Both the position numbers and the translations under genes were made by a program. The notes beneath the pieces are model-generated. The model ran no database searches, had not been told where the DNA came from, and saw only the letters and a list, made by a program, of their open reading frames with translations. Positions 1 to 13,520 of a stretch of 64,000 nt of DNA are shown in pieces (the first letter of the stretch is position 1; every line of letters starts with the position of its first letter). Source of the DNA: Ceratodon purpureus (Eukaryota; Streptophyta; Bryopsida; Pseudoditrichales; Ditrichaceae); assembly GCA_014871385.1 (NCBI GenBank), contig CM026425.1, positions 1,240,001-1,304,000 on the forward strand, read 5' to 3'.

Positions 1-2008
1 TGAGAGGACACGCTTCGTAAAAGTCGTCCATATTTGCTATTTTTTTTCTGATGGGAACACTTGTTATTTCAGTTATGGTCAATTCCTTCTATGTGAAGTA
101 CATTCTAATCGATGAGTTTATATCCCTGCTTTGGAGTGTATGCACGAAAATGCCTTGGCAGCTACCTAGTGAGGATATTGTATCATTTATTTTGGTTTGA
201 TTTGCCTATCTTGAACGATATTTATCCGTGTCTGTGGCATGACTCAGTTAGGAATTTGTCGTTGGGCAGCATTTGCGGCATCGCATTGAGCCTCTCCGGG
301 GTTCACGTCCATGGTGACGTAAGTGTTGATGGTGACGGGGAAACTACTGCATAGCAAAAAACGGTGCTAACCTAAACTGACAAGTCCTTCATTTGGTCTT
401 ACGTTTGTTGTATTGTAGATGTAATTTTCTGAATGTTCAGAACGTGGCCATTAATGTAGACTCTACGTATTTCCATGCTGCATTGCTTTTCTGATTTGGA
501 AGGGTACCCTGTTATTGGATTTGGGTGTTCAGGCTAGCATTGCGGATATTTGTGAGGGGCCGAAAGGCATAGCCCCCGACACACTAAACACAGAGACACT
601 GAATTTCACAGCCGTTTAAAACTCGGAAGACATTCAGATTCATGATGGTGTGAAGGATGTAGTAGATGGGCCTCACGTAAAGATTTATGTTGTTGGTGCC
701 TTGTTGACACTGCGTGTCGTCTCGCGACCACTTAAAGATTCTGCAGACAACGTACTACGCTACAATGGTGCATTAATGTCCCACTCATGTTGAAGCTTCA
801 TGATCGCTTAATGGTGGTCTGAAGGTTGGATTTCTTATAGTACTTGCTGTTTTGGAGTGTTCAAGGTGTCAAGTTTCCGTATTAGGAGAAATTTCTTGAA
901 GTCTCGAAGGGCAGGCATGAAAAATTGACACAGTGGTCGTGATGGCAGCTTTGGGCAATAGCTGTGATTGTGCTAGCCATGATACGTTCAGTGATGAACC
1001 TTGTGCTTGCATTACCGAGGATACAAATTGGTGCAAAAGGCAGTACAGGGTCCTCTCATAGCGTTAAAGAACCCTCGGCTCTAGTCTACTGCCTGGTAAG
1101 GAACCTGTATTCTTGATTGTTTCATAAATCCTACTTATCGTCTTTTAAAGATTTTGTTGTGTTCCATCACTGTATGTTCTCTGTTTTTCCTACCTAATCT
1201 TACAAATTCAAGAGGAGATCATTTCTCGGTGTCATTAAATACTTTTTGAAAATGCCAAATGCAACTGAACACAGATCTAAACATCGCAGTTGCTGTAATA
1301 TTGTGCTCTGCAGCATGTCCACACCTGCACGGGTGCGTTCTCGGTGGCATGCTAAAATCTCATTTCATGTATAAATCAAACATCAACTACTCTAGTTTGG
1401 AAGGGACGTTCTTGGGAGAAATCCGAGCCCCTAAACCTCATGGTAAGTTCACATTTTCCAACTGGAGACAGTGGGTGCGTACAATTTTCTTCCTATACTG
1501 ACCATAGAAAATCGTGATTTCCAGTCTGCTCTGCGACTTATCTGGACCTATATAGAGCACATGTAGTAGCCACACTAATTTCTTTTAAATGCATCTGGTG
1601 ATCTCAGAAAATGGTTATTTGGCAAATTGATATTTGCACCTGAGAAGACTTTATGTTTGCCATATCGCAGGACTAGCGGGAATTGATGCGTCGTGGTTTT
1701 TGGTCACGGTATACTGCATGGCAAATATCGCGGTTCAAGATACTCACACGTTTACGAACCCTCCAGTTAAAAAGCGCCTAGAGCTATTACTACTCATTAC
1801 CGCTAATCTCCTTTAGAATCAGATCGTATATTCATGAGAACTGCGATTTTATGTTCATTAACACAGCAGGGACATTGAAATGACGTTCCTAATGCAGAAA
1901 TATGGCTAGGGCCTGCCTGACCATGATGGACTCTACGTCACCTTGAAGTAGGCTCTTCCTCGACATACACACCTTGCGGAACACCTCGTTTGATTCACCG
2001 GTGAGTAG
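1..2008. other. Mostly unassigned; possible degraded exon
   Basis: No gene is recognised here. One plus-strand stretch, 532-792, follows an AG that could be a splice acceptor. It reads through about 87 codons with a single TAA and has coding-like composition (many D, V, E and G codons, few low-complexity runs). It may be a decayed exon of the gene that continues at 2009, or of an older element. The other open frames are short and lack recognisable motifs. Confidence 0.2.
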
Positions 2009-3827
2009 CTCTTCGTATGCCAGATTGAAGGACGGAGGTCTATCTTAAAGTTGCGCCAATATATCTTCCCCGAGAACATACTGGGGGAGGCCAAACCATC
2101 GGATACTGAATACCAAGTTATGGCCCGATCAAAGCAGCAGTGGCATGCTTGGTTCAAACGTTGCATGCTCCTACCCGATGCTGGTTTTGTCCAAAGTGAC
2201 CCGGCAGCCAAATTGACATCACCACCTTCTGATGTCGTTGCGCACTGGGGAGCAAAAGAGAGTGCGGGCTATGTCTTCCGCGAATCCGACGGAGAAGAAT
2301 ACTTTCTCTACGTGAACGAGCTCTTCACGCGTGTTCATCAGCGCGACATGGTGAATCGGACTCTGCCATTGCACTTCGCACGAGGCTTGCTAGAAGAAAG
2401 TCGCGGTGGCCAAGTCAATTGGGCGAAATTTGCTATGCTACGATGCTTCGCAGGTCACAAGAGGACCCCATTTACGCCATTTCCTGACTTTGCTGAAGTG
2501 AATGCTCCGCTTCCATGGATCCACCCGAAGGTAATGCCCGCGCGACCCACTGATGCAAGCCCAGAACAATCAGAAGAACCTAATCAGGCGAGCTCACGAC
2601 TCATGTTTTTTAATCCCGATGTCTGTCTGATGTTGTTCGTTCCTTTACCACTGAAGGGCATGCACGTCTCCACTTCCAATGTAGTTTGCGCCTTCTTGGG
2701 TATGTCGTCCCCCTGCTGATTTTCGTACATACATGATACCGTATGACGACTCCTGCAGTTCGGGGAATTGATAGTCTAATTGGCGTCGGTCGTGATTGTG
2801 CATTCAGGCAGCGGATGGCACCGGGAACGCCGCAAACCCAAATCGTCAGTAGGTTCCTCTAGCAGTCAATGCCAAGGCCGAGCCAGATGACGCGCAAGTC
2901 CAAAGGGTGAGACGACATTCACACTATCTCTTTTCAATTCCCGATACTCTGTTTTAGGACATGGAAGCAAATTGTCGTATGTGATATACTTTCCAATTCC
3001 TTCACGTAAAAAGAGGCAATTGGTGCCCCCTCTGATACAGAGCACGGAAATATTAGCGTTCTCCCGTAAAGTTAGTTTAGGATATGTTATAATTTACGTT
3101 ATTAAAAATTTGTGTTCTCCAGGCACGGGACGTCGAAGGAAGAACCGTCGCAGATAAAGTCCCTCGTGGAGACATTCCTGTGGAAGTACCTGTGCGAAGG
3201 GTGTATGTACGTCGCGGAATTGGGAGAGGGAATACTGCACCTCCCGAAGAGGGAGAATGCTTCTGCCTTGGTTCTACATCATTGCGAAAAGGACTGCATA
3301 TTCTACGTGAAGAATTATTCTCAGCTGCTGCAGGAAAGAAAGAGCATCTGACAGAGCTTATAAACCGTGACGAATACAATCATACGAGGAAACGGTCAGC
3401 AGCTACTTTGGCAAAAGAACGTGCCCGTGGGCTGCGAGAGAAGCTAGAAGAATGGACCAATTTGCACGACCGTGCAGTTCGATCCCACGAATCAGCTCGC
3501 ACGAGGACGGTTGCAGCAGCAACCAAGTTGAGCTCGGCCGTACAGAAGAACGCCAACGGGGACATCCAAGGAACATTGAATAAAGTCCATCACCTCTCGA
3601 TGGTGGTAGAAAGGTACAGCTTGAACAATCGCCGACGATTTGCAGAGAAAGTTGAGCTTTACAGCGACAAGGTAAGAGACTGTGACGAAGAGGCCAGGAC
3701 CAATGCCGACGAACTTCACGTTTTTGAAGTTGATATCTCCACGGTTACCGTCAACCGCCGTGAGCAGCTTCAATGCATGGACGCCGTCTCCGACTTCTTA
3801 GAGTCAGGCATTACGGAGGGCATTTGA
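2009..3827 (+). CDS. Unknown nuclear gene, 3-exon model (BAH-like, coiled coil)
   Basis: Model: exon 2009-2530 (acceptor tag, donor gtaatg), exon 2853-2906 (donor gtgaga) and exon 3123-3827 ending in TGA. All three join in phase 0, which supports the model, but the 5' end and start codon are not seen. The first exon encodes a segment with LRQYIFPEN and, further on, NELFTRVHQRDMV. These resemble the strand patterns of BAH (bromo-adjacent homology) domains of plant chromatin readers; this is a tentative reading by eye. The last exon starts with an Arg/Val-rich stretch and then becomes a long charged helical region rich in E, K, R and A, with heptad-like spacing from about 3330 to 3800, so a coiled coil is likely. 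No stop codon breaks the model. Function is unknown, and it could also be a domesticated or transposon-linked gene. Confidence 0.4.
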
Positions 3828-6800
3828 CCGAAACAAATCTGGGATGTCAAATGTGAGGAGTACATAGTTGCTCATTTCAGAATTCTAGTGCTGTAGTCAG
3901 AAGTACTGTCAATCTCACATGAGATGACGGAACAACGAAAACAGGAGTTTAAGGGAACAGCTTGCACAATGAGTGAACACCATTTGCAGGGTGCGTTAAG
4001 AACTGTACATGCCATGCGCTCATGGATTTTTTTGAAAATTTAAAACTAAGTTAGAGTATCTGATTTCACGGTATTATTATCGAACTCTAAGACTCCCTAA
4101 CATTCCACCTGCACATGTACTGGTGATAGCCACTCATACCGGGTACTAGGAACAGTAACAGAGTGGGTGAAACTTCCAAGTTCTTTAACGAAACGAAATG
4201 ACCACGCTCGATCAATTTACTTAAGTGTTGTTGACGAGTCAGCGCTTTTCATCCGTCCTCACAATTTCCTTTCAGTAGTAAGTCCCGAATCATGGTGAAT
4301 AACGAAAGTCTCGCAATTTCTTACTATACATCCGAGAGGGACAGAGCCACTACAGATGAAGAGAACAAAAAGTTCATGCCTTAGACGAAGTCCCCGCATC
4401 GACCAATAGGATACCCCGCAGCGGCTGGATCACAGTTTACGGTTAATAATGGAACGCTTCTGCAGAGCCCACCGCATGTACTATTCTGATCTCCTCAGCG
4501 GAAAACATGGCTGAGGGGCTGTTTGGAGGGGGAAACTCCACTTCCCACTAGTGTTATGTAATGGTCCCCCAAATGGGACGATACATAAGACCACTCTTAT
4601 GAGAGGAAAACTAGAGAATCTTGCCAATATTGGTGGCCCCATAAGTATTGCCTACTATTTCTCAAAGCTCTTTTGTCTTCTTAAATATCAACTAATACCC
4701 ACTCTTGAAAGTGTGCCATGTGGACATCCATGTAGGATTGGTAATTACTAAAGCATGTAGGTGGGAACACACACTTTTTAATAGAGATAACACCCCCTCT
4801 TAAGACCCCCTCTAAGGCCAAGTGGGAACATATCTTTTGTCATCTAGGGCATAAGGTAATGACACCCAATTTTGAGTTAGACCCAAAATGGTTTAACTTT
4901 TGCATACTATATTAAAAACATACATTCTTTGATGCGTTGGAATCCTCTTGAACTTGCTCATAATAAAATTCAGAAATTTGCAATTTCTAACAATAGCAAG
5001 TAGGGACAATAGTTAAAGTTGGGATTTTAGGTGTTACTACTTTAAACCATATAAAGACATCCCCAACTTACGTAGGTCAAAAAGCCCAATGACCCATCTA
5101 CAACCATATTCACACTTACTCTCCATCCTTGAGGTCGGCTGACTCTTGGATAATTTGTTCAACAGCCTTCGTAACCAATCGCTGAACAGCCTCTACTGAG
5201 CTCTGAAGCAAACTCAATAGCCGCTTACTCCTTTCTACCTCTATCCTCAAGACTGCTTGCTCACAATTCTTGCAGACTTCAAGCTCCGGACGACTCCCAA
5301 CCTAAAGTGCAACCTCCCACATAAGAGCAGCTGCGACCACAGTGCCTTCAAACAACCAACATCGCAGACAACTTTAAAGCCTGCCATTGAACCCCACCAT
5401 AATCACGGCCAGAAACTGCAATCAAGGTTAAAAAAAAATTAAATATTAAACGAGGGCTCCTTCCACTGTTGACACTGTCACTTCAAACCACTGTCACGGC
5501 ACCCTCAACCATCAAGCAACACCGTTGCTTCTCTGAGTCACCCAACCGCAGCCACTTCTTTCTCTTCCACTGAACAATAACCAACTGCAGCTTCCCTTTA
5601 CCGCAACATCCGCCGCCCAAGCTCCTAAATTTTCGGTCCACCTTCGATCTTTCCTCATCGAGCGCAGAAGCTCTCGCCTCCTTAACTCTCGACCGCCAAC
5701 TTCCAAAGCTCCCCGCTCTAGCCTCAAACCGCAACCACTCCGAGAATCCCGCAGGTTCTAGAACTCATTAACAAAAACTTAAAGAACTTAGAAAAACACC
5801 CTTGGCAGCTCTTCGATTGCGGCTCCAAGAATATGACCATATTCGTTATTTTGAGACAATTTTTGAACTTTGAGACTTTGCCTACAATTTCAGCGATTGT
5901 TTTAAGACAATTTGAACTTTTGTTTGACTTTCTAATTATAAATTATCCTCGACTCGAAGATGGTCTTCCCATATATAGTCCAAAAGTTTCTAACAAATAT
6001 AGAATCAATCAAGAAATCAATTAAAAATCTACTGTCAAGCATTAAATTGAGACTATGAAAAGTCTCAATTTAACAAATATGGTGGAGAATAGATCTGCCG
6101 GCCTTCCGCTCCAATTAGCTAGCAGCTAAAATCCACCACTTGAACCGCTAACCGCATGCACCAGCCTTTCACTCGTCTTCAGGAAAATCCACCGAGCCTC
6201 CACTTCTTGCACAACGCCTTTTCACATCAAATCCAAGCACCTCATACACCCCAAAGGCTCTAGTTCACTCATGCTCCATACACCAGACCATCTGCCCAAG
6301 CCGCCCCCACATGCCAAACTCTAAAATTAGAGCTCACTACTTACAGCTTATCCCTCTAAAAAACCGGCCCATCAAACCCCTTAGTTGGCACACCACTCTC
6401 TAACTCTCCCATCCAAAAAACAATCTACATGCTAGAAATCCGGCTCTTTCTGAACTTATTCTTCTCATCTCTTTTCTCCATGACTTCTTTGTCATTTAAT
6501 ATTGACGGTATCCTCATCACACCCAACCAACTGCCTACTTCTACTTTTCTTCCTTCACCCATTTGTGACTTAGAATTTAAATTTGCGCAGTCTTTGACCG
6601 TAATATGTGGTGGCTGCATTAATGCAACCGCCTTGCATGGAGATTCATATCCGATATTGTCGCAGCAAAAGACTAGTAAGAAGGCATAATGTTGTGCCTT
6701 GTTCAAAGAGTTAAAAATTATTATGAGTTGTGTGTTTGTTTTGCATTGAATTTTTGAATTGATTTAGTGTTGATTCATTTGTTGCCTTTTTCTTGAGCAG

Positions 6801-8640
6801 AAAACGGTGGAGGCGTTCATCATCATCTTGAGCTATTCTTTTTGCTTGCTACTTACATTAGACCTGTAACTAACCAAGGATATGCTAATGCCCCTCCCCA
6901 ATCTTTTGAAAATGACCTTTATTATGTTGCCTTACTTGCACTTGTAGTGTAGATTGTGCTTCAACTAAACTTACTTGACTTGGATATGTTGGAAGAACAT
7001 TTTTCGCATCCTTGTTTTTGAGATTCCTTGATGGTTACATTCTTTTACATTATTTTGTAAGAAACAAGAACATAGATTGTGCTAAGTTTTCTTGCCAACC
7101 ATCACTTCATGAGTATGGAATTAGAATCATCATCACCTGAATTGCAGCATATGAAAGTAGAATGTTTGACAGATATCACTATGAAACCATTGTATTGGAA
7201 TTCCTGGCTTTGAAAAAATGTATGGAATTGTGGATGCTTAAAAATATTACTAAGCTTCAATGTGACATAATAATCAAAGATTGCAAGACTCATTGAGTAG
7301 TTTTGATCTAATAAACATAAAGGATGTACTCTTTCATAACACTGAAATAATCTCAGAGGGTTGGAACAAAATGTTTTGTAAATTAGTAGGAATCTTTTTG
7401 GGATAACATTTTCAGTGTAGATAATTGTGTTGCCCATATTATATTCACAGATACTTATCCATGGTTTTAGGATCAATGTAAAGTTTTACTTGTATGCCTG
7501 TTGTTGATCATGTTGAATCTAGTTTGTGTATACAAGGGCCCTTCACTCCAACTACAATGCTATGCTGTCACAAATGCCATCATCCAGTACTACAAGGAAA
7601 ATCAAGCGCTAATCAAGTAATTCCAAAATACATCTTTTAGATGTCCCTCTTGGTTCAGACATGTTGATTTCCTTTGTTATGGATACATTTCTCTTGATCA
7701 TCTTCCACATCACCTCGGGCCCGCTTTTCTTTACAATTTGTGATGCAATTTCTTTACCTTTAATAGAAAACTGCTATTTGGTATTGACACTTTCACCTTT
7801 TTATGGGCGCATTTACTAGTAGCTGCTACCTCCATGCGCTTGATGTCCAAAGCGGAGAAGTGGTAGTTGAAACTTCAATTTGAACAAGTCTCACACCTAA
7901 GGCCGGATTCAAGACTTTGACATAGCGGCGCAGCATCACGAATTCAAAATACCAAACTTTGATCTTACAACAAAAAGAAACAAAAGCGGGTACTTAAATC
8001 CTAAATCCTAAGAAGCCAATACCATCCAAAATGCTCTTACGCAAAACATTCCATGTGGAGACAAATCAACATTCAATATATCTTGTTAATACATCCCATT
8101 ACAAGCATTGAATTAAACACTGACACCAAAAAACTCACTATGTTATTTTCCCTTGCCAAAGCTGAACCCTCCTAACCAAATGAGATGCACAACGTTGGCT
8201 TTCAACTCCATCGACCACCACCTAAGTAATGCCCCTCTTTGAGGCTACTTCTACCACTACAAAATTGAAGAATGAATCTCAAGAGGCGTGACTTAAAAAA
8301 ATGGATGTGATGCAGTGCAAAAGTATACATATGGAGGAAGATCCAACAAACCTTTGACATAATCCACGTTGTTACAATAGAAGGCTCGGAAAGGAAGACT
8401 TTTTGGCAGGTCAATCACACAGGTGCGCGGCATTGTAACGGAAGCTGGTGGCGATGGATTTGGCCAAACCTCACCAAAGTAGTGTGGCAAAGGCTCCTTA
8501 AACCCTAAATTGTACCACGATGTGGCATTAGTATTCCTCCGGATAGCACTTAATTGACACTGAATACCCTCCAAAGTAAACCATTCCGCTTTCGTTCCCA
8601 CAAAGACTTATAGTTTTCCCTCTATTAGACAATAAGCTAC
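3828..8640. other. Gene-poor AT-rich region
   Basis: I see no convincing coding region. The open frames (for example near 5.5 kb on the minus strand, 6.43-6.69 kb on both strands and 7.10-7.48 kb on the minus strand) are low-complexity or lack any motif. The region holds a short perfect hairpin near 6.06 kb, listed separately. Confidence 0.5.
6042..6073. repeat. Perfect 13-bp inverted repeat, 6-nt loop
   Basis: Arms at 6042-6054 (TTAAATTGAGACT) and 6061-6073 are exact reverse complements separated by ATGAAA. No coding gene is adjacent. It could be the end of a small foldback element or chance; no larger terminal repeat was found around it. Confidence 0.6.
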
Positions 8641-9990
8641 CTTTTCCCGTCCGGCACCTAGCCGACCGGATTCCTTACCGGTGTGAACTTCCGGATTGTC
8701 ACCCTCTAGATCCGGATTCGTCCGAATACCGACTTTCGGACGGTTATTCTCCGTCCACTCTAGTTACCATCCGTCCCAAATCCCCTACCGGATGGTACTT
8801 GGACCGACGTCTATTACAGTTTACTGGACAAACTTCCGGGTTTTTAGACTAGTGGCCGGTTCCCACTGATCCGTCTATGCTTTAAAGTGGCTGGATTCTC
8901 CACCGTCCCGTGACTTAAAGTGGCTGGACACCCACTCCCCGTAACTTAAAGTGGCTAGACACCCACTGGTCCTATTCTAACAACCGGATGGTATGATTTC
9001 CGTATGTCTACTCTACTCGGCCGGATGGCTACTCAGTACCGGATACAGGGACGGAATCCTATACTACAATGACATTCCGGTCCGGCTACAAGTACTGTTT
9101 CTACACTGTTACACCTTCTGGACGGTTTCCGGTCGGCTAGTCAGGCTTTTGTCCCTGTCACCAGGCTCCTTCCGGACGTTGGAAACCGTCAACACTCGGC
9201 GCTTGACACCTTTCCAATCTCTCCGGGTGCTCTCCTGATTCACTCAACCGGAAAATACACTTCCAGAATCCTGCCGGCAACAATGGTACTTCCAACCGGA
9301 ACCACAATGGACCTGCTATGCAACCGTCACTTGCTCAAACTCCAACAGTTTCTCAAAACATATTCTGAATTTCACAAGCTAATGGAATACAAAAACAAGG
9401 TGCAAGCCTTGGGAAAACTTCTGGCTTAAGTACTATCTCCTACCCGGAGTTCCCGCAGCCTAGTGGCCCACTAGATCCTAGAATTCTGGATCTGAGATCT
9501 AGAATTTCTGGATCTGAGACTTCCGGATTTCTAGGTCTGAGACTTCCGGATTCTGGATCTGAGACTTGCGGATCTCAACAACAACAAATTACTATATCTA
9601 ACTCCCTGTTAATAGCCGGGTGCAATTGAGCCCCATCGTTAGTCGCTATTAAGAGTCGGAAGATTTCTAACTACCTATTTCTACTTCTAACCTGATTTGG
9701 AATTGTAGAAGAGTGAGACTTCCGGCATCTTGGACATCCACCTACCGGCATTGAGGTTTCGGTCAGTATGAGAGCTGGCCCCATCTACTAGTTCCGGTAT
9801 TTGTCCAACAGTTTCTGGATTCTGGATTTCCAAACTTCCGGAGTTCAGATTTCCGGATTTCCGGACTTCAGATTTCCGGATTCTAGAAACTTGCAGTCCG
9901 ACCGGAATCCTCCGGCTAGCCGATATCAAAGACTTGTGCCACCATGTCCGGTTATGGCTTCTAGTTTCTCCCAATCGTCTTATTAGCTAA
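8640..9990. repeat. CCGG/TCCGGA-rich repeat zone
   Basis: The motif CCGG, often as TCCGGA or ACCGGA, occurs dozens of times in about 1.3 kb, while the flanks are AT-rich with few such sites. Two local tandem arrays lie inside it: about three copies of a roughly 35-bp unit containing AACTTAAAGTGGCT at 8880-8970, and about four copies of a roughly 25-bp unit containing GGATCTGAGACTTCCGGA at 9476-9568. A further cluster of ATTTCCGGA is at 9815-9905. No protein is convincingly encoded. It looks like a degenerate satellite or the body of a non-coding transposable element. Confidence 0.6.
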
Positions 9991-12960
9991 AGCTATTATA
10001 TTTCTAATATTCCTATCTACCTAGTATTCTAGGAACACTATAATTTTCGGTTTAGTTGGAAATTTATCCTTACTTCCGGCAACATGTGGGAACGTCTTCC
10101 CACATAAATCCTAGGAGGGCTCGGAAGAGTCTGCACTCTGCACTTTGCCCATGGCGTAGGTAACAACAATCAAGAGAATTAACTCAACCTAGTAGCCGCA
10201 TTTCTTGATTCCAAGAGAGTTTTCTTGATATTTACATGATTCCAAAGCCATTCCCTTCTAGTGTCGGTAATGTTGGAGTCAAACTATCAATCATATTGGA
10301 CGTATCACCACAATCAATTAAAGGCAACAAACAAGGTAATAATAACTATGGAGGCATGTTGCTAAACATGTTGGATGGTAGCATGGAGCACAATAACAAC
10401 TACTTCCGCGCCGGCTACCTCCTTACAATCTATCTCCATTCTCTTCCGATCCTGCATCAAACGGTTAATCTTGAATCATTTGATGAAACAAACTTTGCAT
10501 GAATGTCAAGCGTCTGCATATTTTAGAACAGAGGAAACATGTTAGTATTTGAATAAAATGATACAATCTCTAAGCATTAAAGAAGGCATTTGTAGCAAAA
10601 GCAAAGTCTCCACCTAAAATTTGGTGGATGTTACACGTCGTTCAATCATTGGATGAGTGGTCAGCTAGAGATGTGGAAGAGGCAAACTTACGGAAGCTCG
10701 GCGTGGAGGTTATAGAGATTCAGAAGCCAAAGCAATTAGCCAAATTAATAAGTCATATCATCCCTAACGGCAAGAGCACCACCATCGCCAAGCTCGCTAA
10801 GAAGAACAAGTCCATGTGTACATTTCTCTTTCTTAATTTGATTCTTTTGTTTACAACCTCAAATTGAGTCATAAAGCTTTAGTTTCTTGTACGGATTGCT
10901 TGCCAATCCTTCTTCATTGCTCTTGATCTCACATCCATGACCGTTGTAGAAGCTTTATTGCAGTTTACGACTCTATTAGAATTTGGAAGCCAAGAGAAAC
11001 CATTTTGAGTTGTGCGCCATGCTTATCTTCTTGGCAGATAAAGCAGTTGGTGAGAGAAAATCAACCATCATGGTGCCAAACTACACAATTGATTGCATTA
11101 TTATTATTTTTGTTTGTTTTATGCCGAGTTTGTGACAAGGATTTACGGTTTAAAGCGTCAGGTTTGAAAATTTTTGTCTAACAATATGGAGAATCGGAGA
11201 ACATGATCAAACTCACAACATGTCAATAGTATCTTGTCAAAGCAACTTTCATTTTTTGAGCTCAATAGTTCAAAGATGTGTCAACTGGAAAATTGGTCTG
11301 TGGCCAGCGTAGAGCACAAAGCATAGAGCACAGAGCAAAGAATTTTTGCCAAGGCATGATCTAGAGTAGAAAATTTTTGGATGAAATTTTCAAAGTGGAG
11401 TCTATCACCACAGAGAAAACAATGTGCAAATTACAAGTAATATTTTTTAGAGACAAAGTGAAAGTACTTTCACTGAGTGTTGTCCAATATTTGTTAAAAA
11501 TTTAGGAGTAAAAGTTAAGATAATTATCCTTAAATAAAGTAGTAAACTAGAGTGGTAGTTTATTTGTTGTGCAAATTCAAAATCCTAGTCAAGTATAGAA
11601 ATCAAAGAATGGTAGAATATATATTGAATATGGGAGATCTGAAAATTTAGCACCGCTAGGACAAGGTTTGAGCTTTATATATACAAAATCAGTTGGAGAT
11701 CCAAGAAAATAGTAATACTGAAATCAATATTGATTAGAAAAAGATTCAAAGAAATTGTGACGTAACTGCTCTTGAACACACTCAACTAGTGCTCCTCGTA
11801 CCCGTCTGTTTGCACTCACGTCTTTGCACTTAAGTGCTCGTGCTCACATTTGGCTACTCCCACTCAGCTCCTCGCTCTCAAATTCTGCTGTAGGCCAACC
11901 AGATGGGTCACAGCTAGCAGGTACATGTGAGGTTGTTCCGTCAATGACAAATGATGGTGCTAAGTGCGAGGTGAATCTTAGGCGAGTACAACTTGGGGTG
12001 ACTAAGCAGTGTGAGTGTGGACGGTGGCAAGTTTCCCTCTTTTGCCATCCTCAAGAAACAGACTGTTGGATCCGACACCAAGTTCTGGAGAATGATATAC
12101 ACGAGGAAAACTCCATGTCATATGGCTAATGCTACTCAGTCTTCTGTTGATACCTAGTCTAGAGCATATGGCGTCGAGTGGCAACTTGAGGGTGTGCCCA
12201 ATGATGCTCCACAGTCTTCAGCTCGGCAAATTCGTCCGAAGTGTGGCCAAATTTGTCTTAGCATACGATGCATTGGTACAATCTCAATTTATTTGCCTCT
12301 TACTCTCAATTGTAGCTTAACTTGTTAGTAACATCTCAACTTCATTTTGCAAATATACTTTCAATTACTAAGGAATTAATCTCCACATGCACATATATGT
12401 TTGGCACATAGGAATGTGCTATATTGAAATTTTAGGCAAATGCTAATGCTCATGGTAGTATTTTACAGATGGAAAATGAGCACCACAAAACAAATGCAAC
12501 TCTAGAGTATGTTGTCAGTACCTTTGGAGTAATTCAACAACATTGAAATCAACTACATTGATTGGATAATGATTTAAAAGTAACTGTGATGTAATGTTTT
12601 GATCAAGAGGCCAAATTAAGGGCTTCAGATGATTATGTATAGATAGATAATTAAGTACATGTTGTGTGGAATTTACATTGCACTTGCGGACTTGACATCC
12701 TCAAGATTTGTGCCGAAATTGAAAGCTTTATTTGAAGTAAGATGTTTTTTTTGTAAGCAGGCCGACCATGTAGTAATATATTTGAAGGAGAGTGGGAAGG
12801 TGGCTTATCGAGCACACTTCGTTGCTTATCACCCTAGGCACTTTGGTCCAACAACGCATCGCAATACATGTAGAACACAAGTCACTCTCTCCTTGCAAGG
12901 CATCTCTATTTTCTTCCAATATGGACATTGAAGCTATAAGTGACCTCTTTAATTAGTCGT
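9991..12960. other. No recognised gene
   Basis: AT-rich sequence. A 79-codon plus-strand frame at 10628-10867 has a mixed-composition N-terminal half, but I recognise no family and no splice partner. Other frames are short and unsupported. Confidence 0.4.
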
Positions 12961-12980
12961 AGGTGACATCAAAGACTGCC

Positions 12981-13520
12981 ATGGCTGATCTCTTTTCTGA
13001 TTTGATGCCGGAGATCAATCATTCACTAATAGAAAGTCGCAAATGGAACTATGACTACATGACACTTCTTGGGAATCTTTGCCGGAGAGAGGTACGGTGG
13101 AAGAGACTAATTGACACCATGCCAATTTGGTCCGCTTATGTTGTAGTGTGCAAAGAGAGTTGGGATGTAAAGAAGAGGAAGGATGAGTGGGGAACGGATA
13201 TAGTTTATGACTACTGGACAAAGGCATTGGCATTGTTCATAACTAAGTACGGCGACATTTTGTTTGAGATTGACGAGGATTTGGTAAGAACCCTTCTTAT
13301 TAAACATTCTTTGCAACAAAAGGTTTTACTGCAAGAATATGTTTTGCAACAGCTACCCAGTTCTACTCAGTGGAGCTCCATCACTTCAGCTCCACTCGAA
13401 TACACTATCAGTGGGACATCAATGTTTGGGCAAAGGTCGTCTTCAAGCGGAAGGAGCATCTCTCCTCAATATAATGCTTCTACTCTGGTATCGCTTGAAT
13501 ATATGCAGTGGCCACTTTGA
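12981..13520 (+). CDS. Unrecognised ORF, possible gene fragment
   Basis: An open frame of 179 residues beginning at ATG 12981 (context gccATGg). The first 115 residues have a globular-protein composition with several tryptophans (for example in the stretch around RKWNYDYM and the WSAYVV / SWDVKK segment). The C-terminal third is serine-rich. I do not recognise a family. No neighbouring exon or regulatory signal could be tied to it. It may be a fragment of a transposon ORF or a lineage-specific gene. Confidence 0.25.
   Translation: MADLFSDLMPEINHSLIESRKWNYDYMTLLGNLCRREVRWKRLIDTMPIWSAYVVVCKESWDVKKRKDEWGTDIVYDYWTKALALFITKYGDILFEIDEDLVRTLLIKHSLQQKVLLQEYVLQQLPSSTQWSSITSAPLEYTISGTSMFGQRSSSSGRSISPQYNASTLVSLEYMQWPL

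Noticed and set aside
9687..9974. 95-residue minus-strand ORF in the CCGG-rich zone
   Set aside because: Produced by short repeats containing TCCGGA; low complexity and no homologous pattern.
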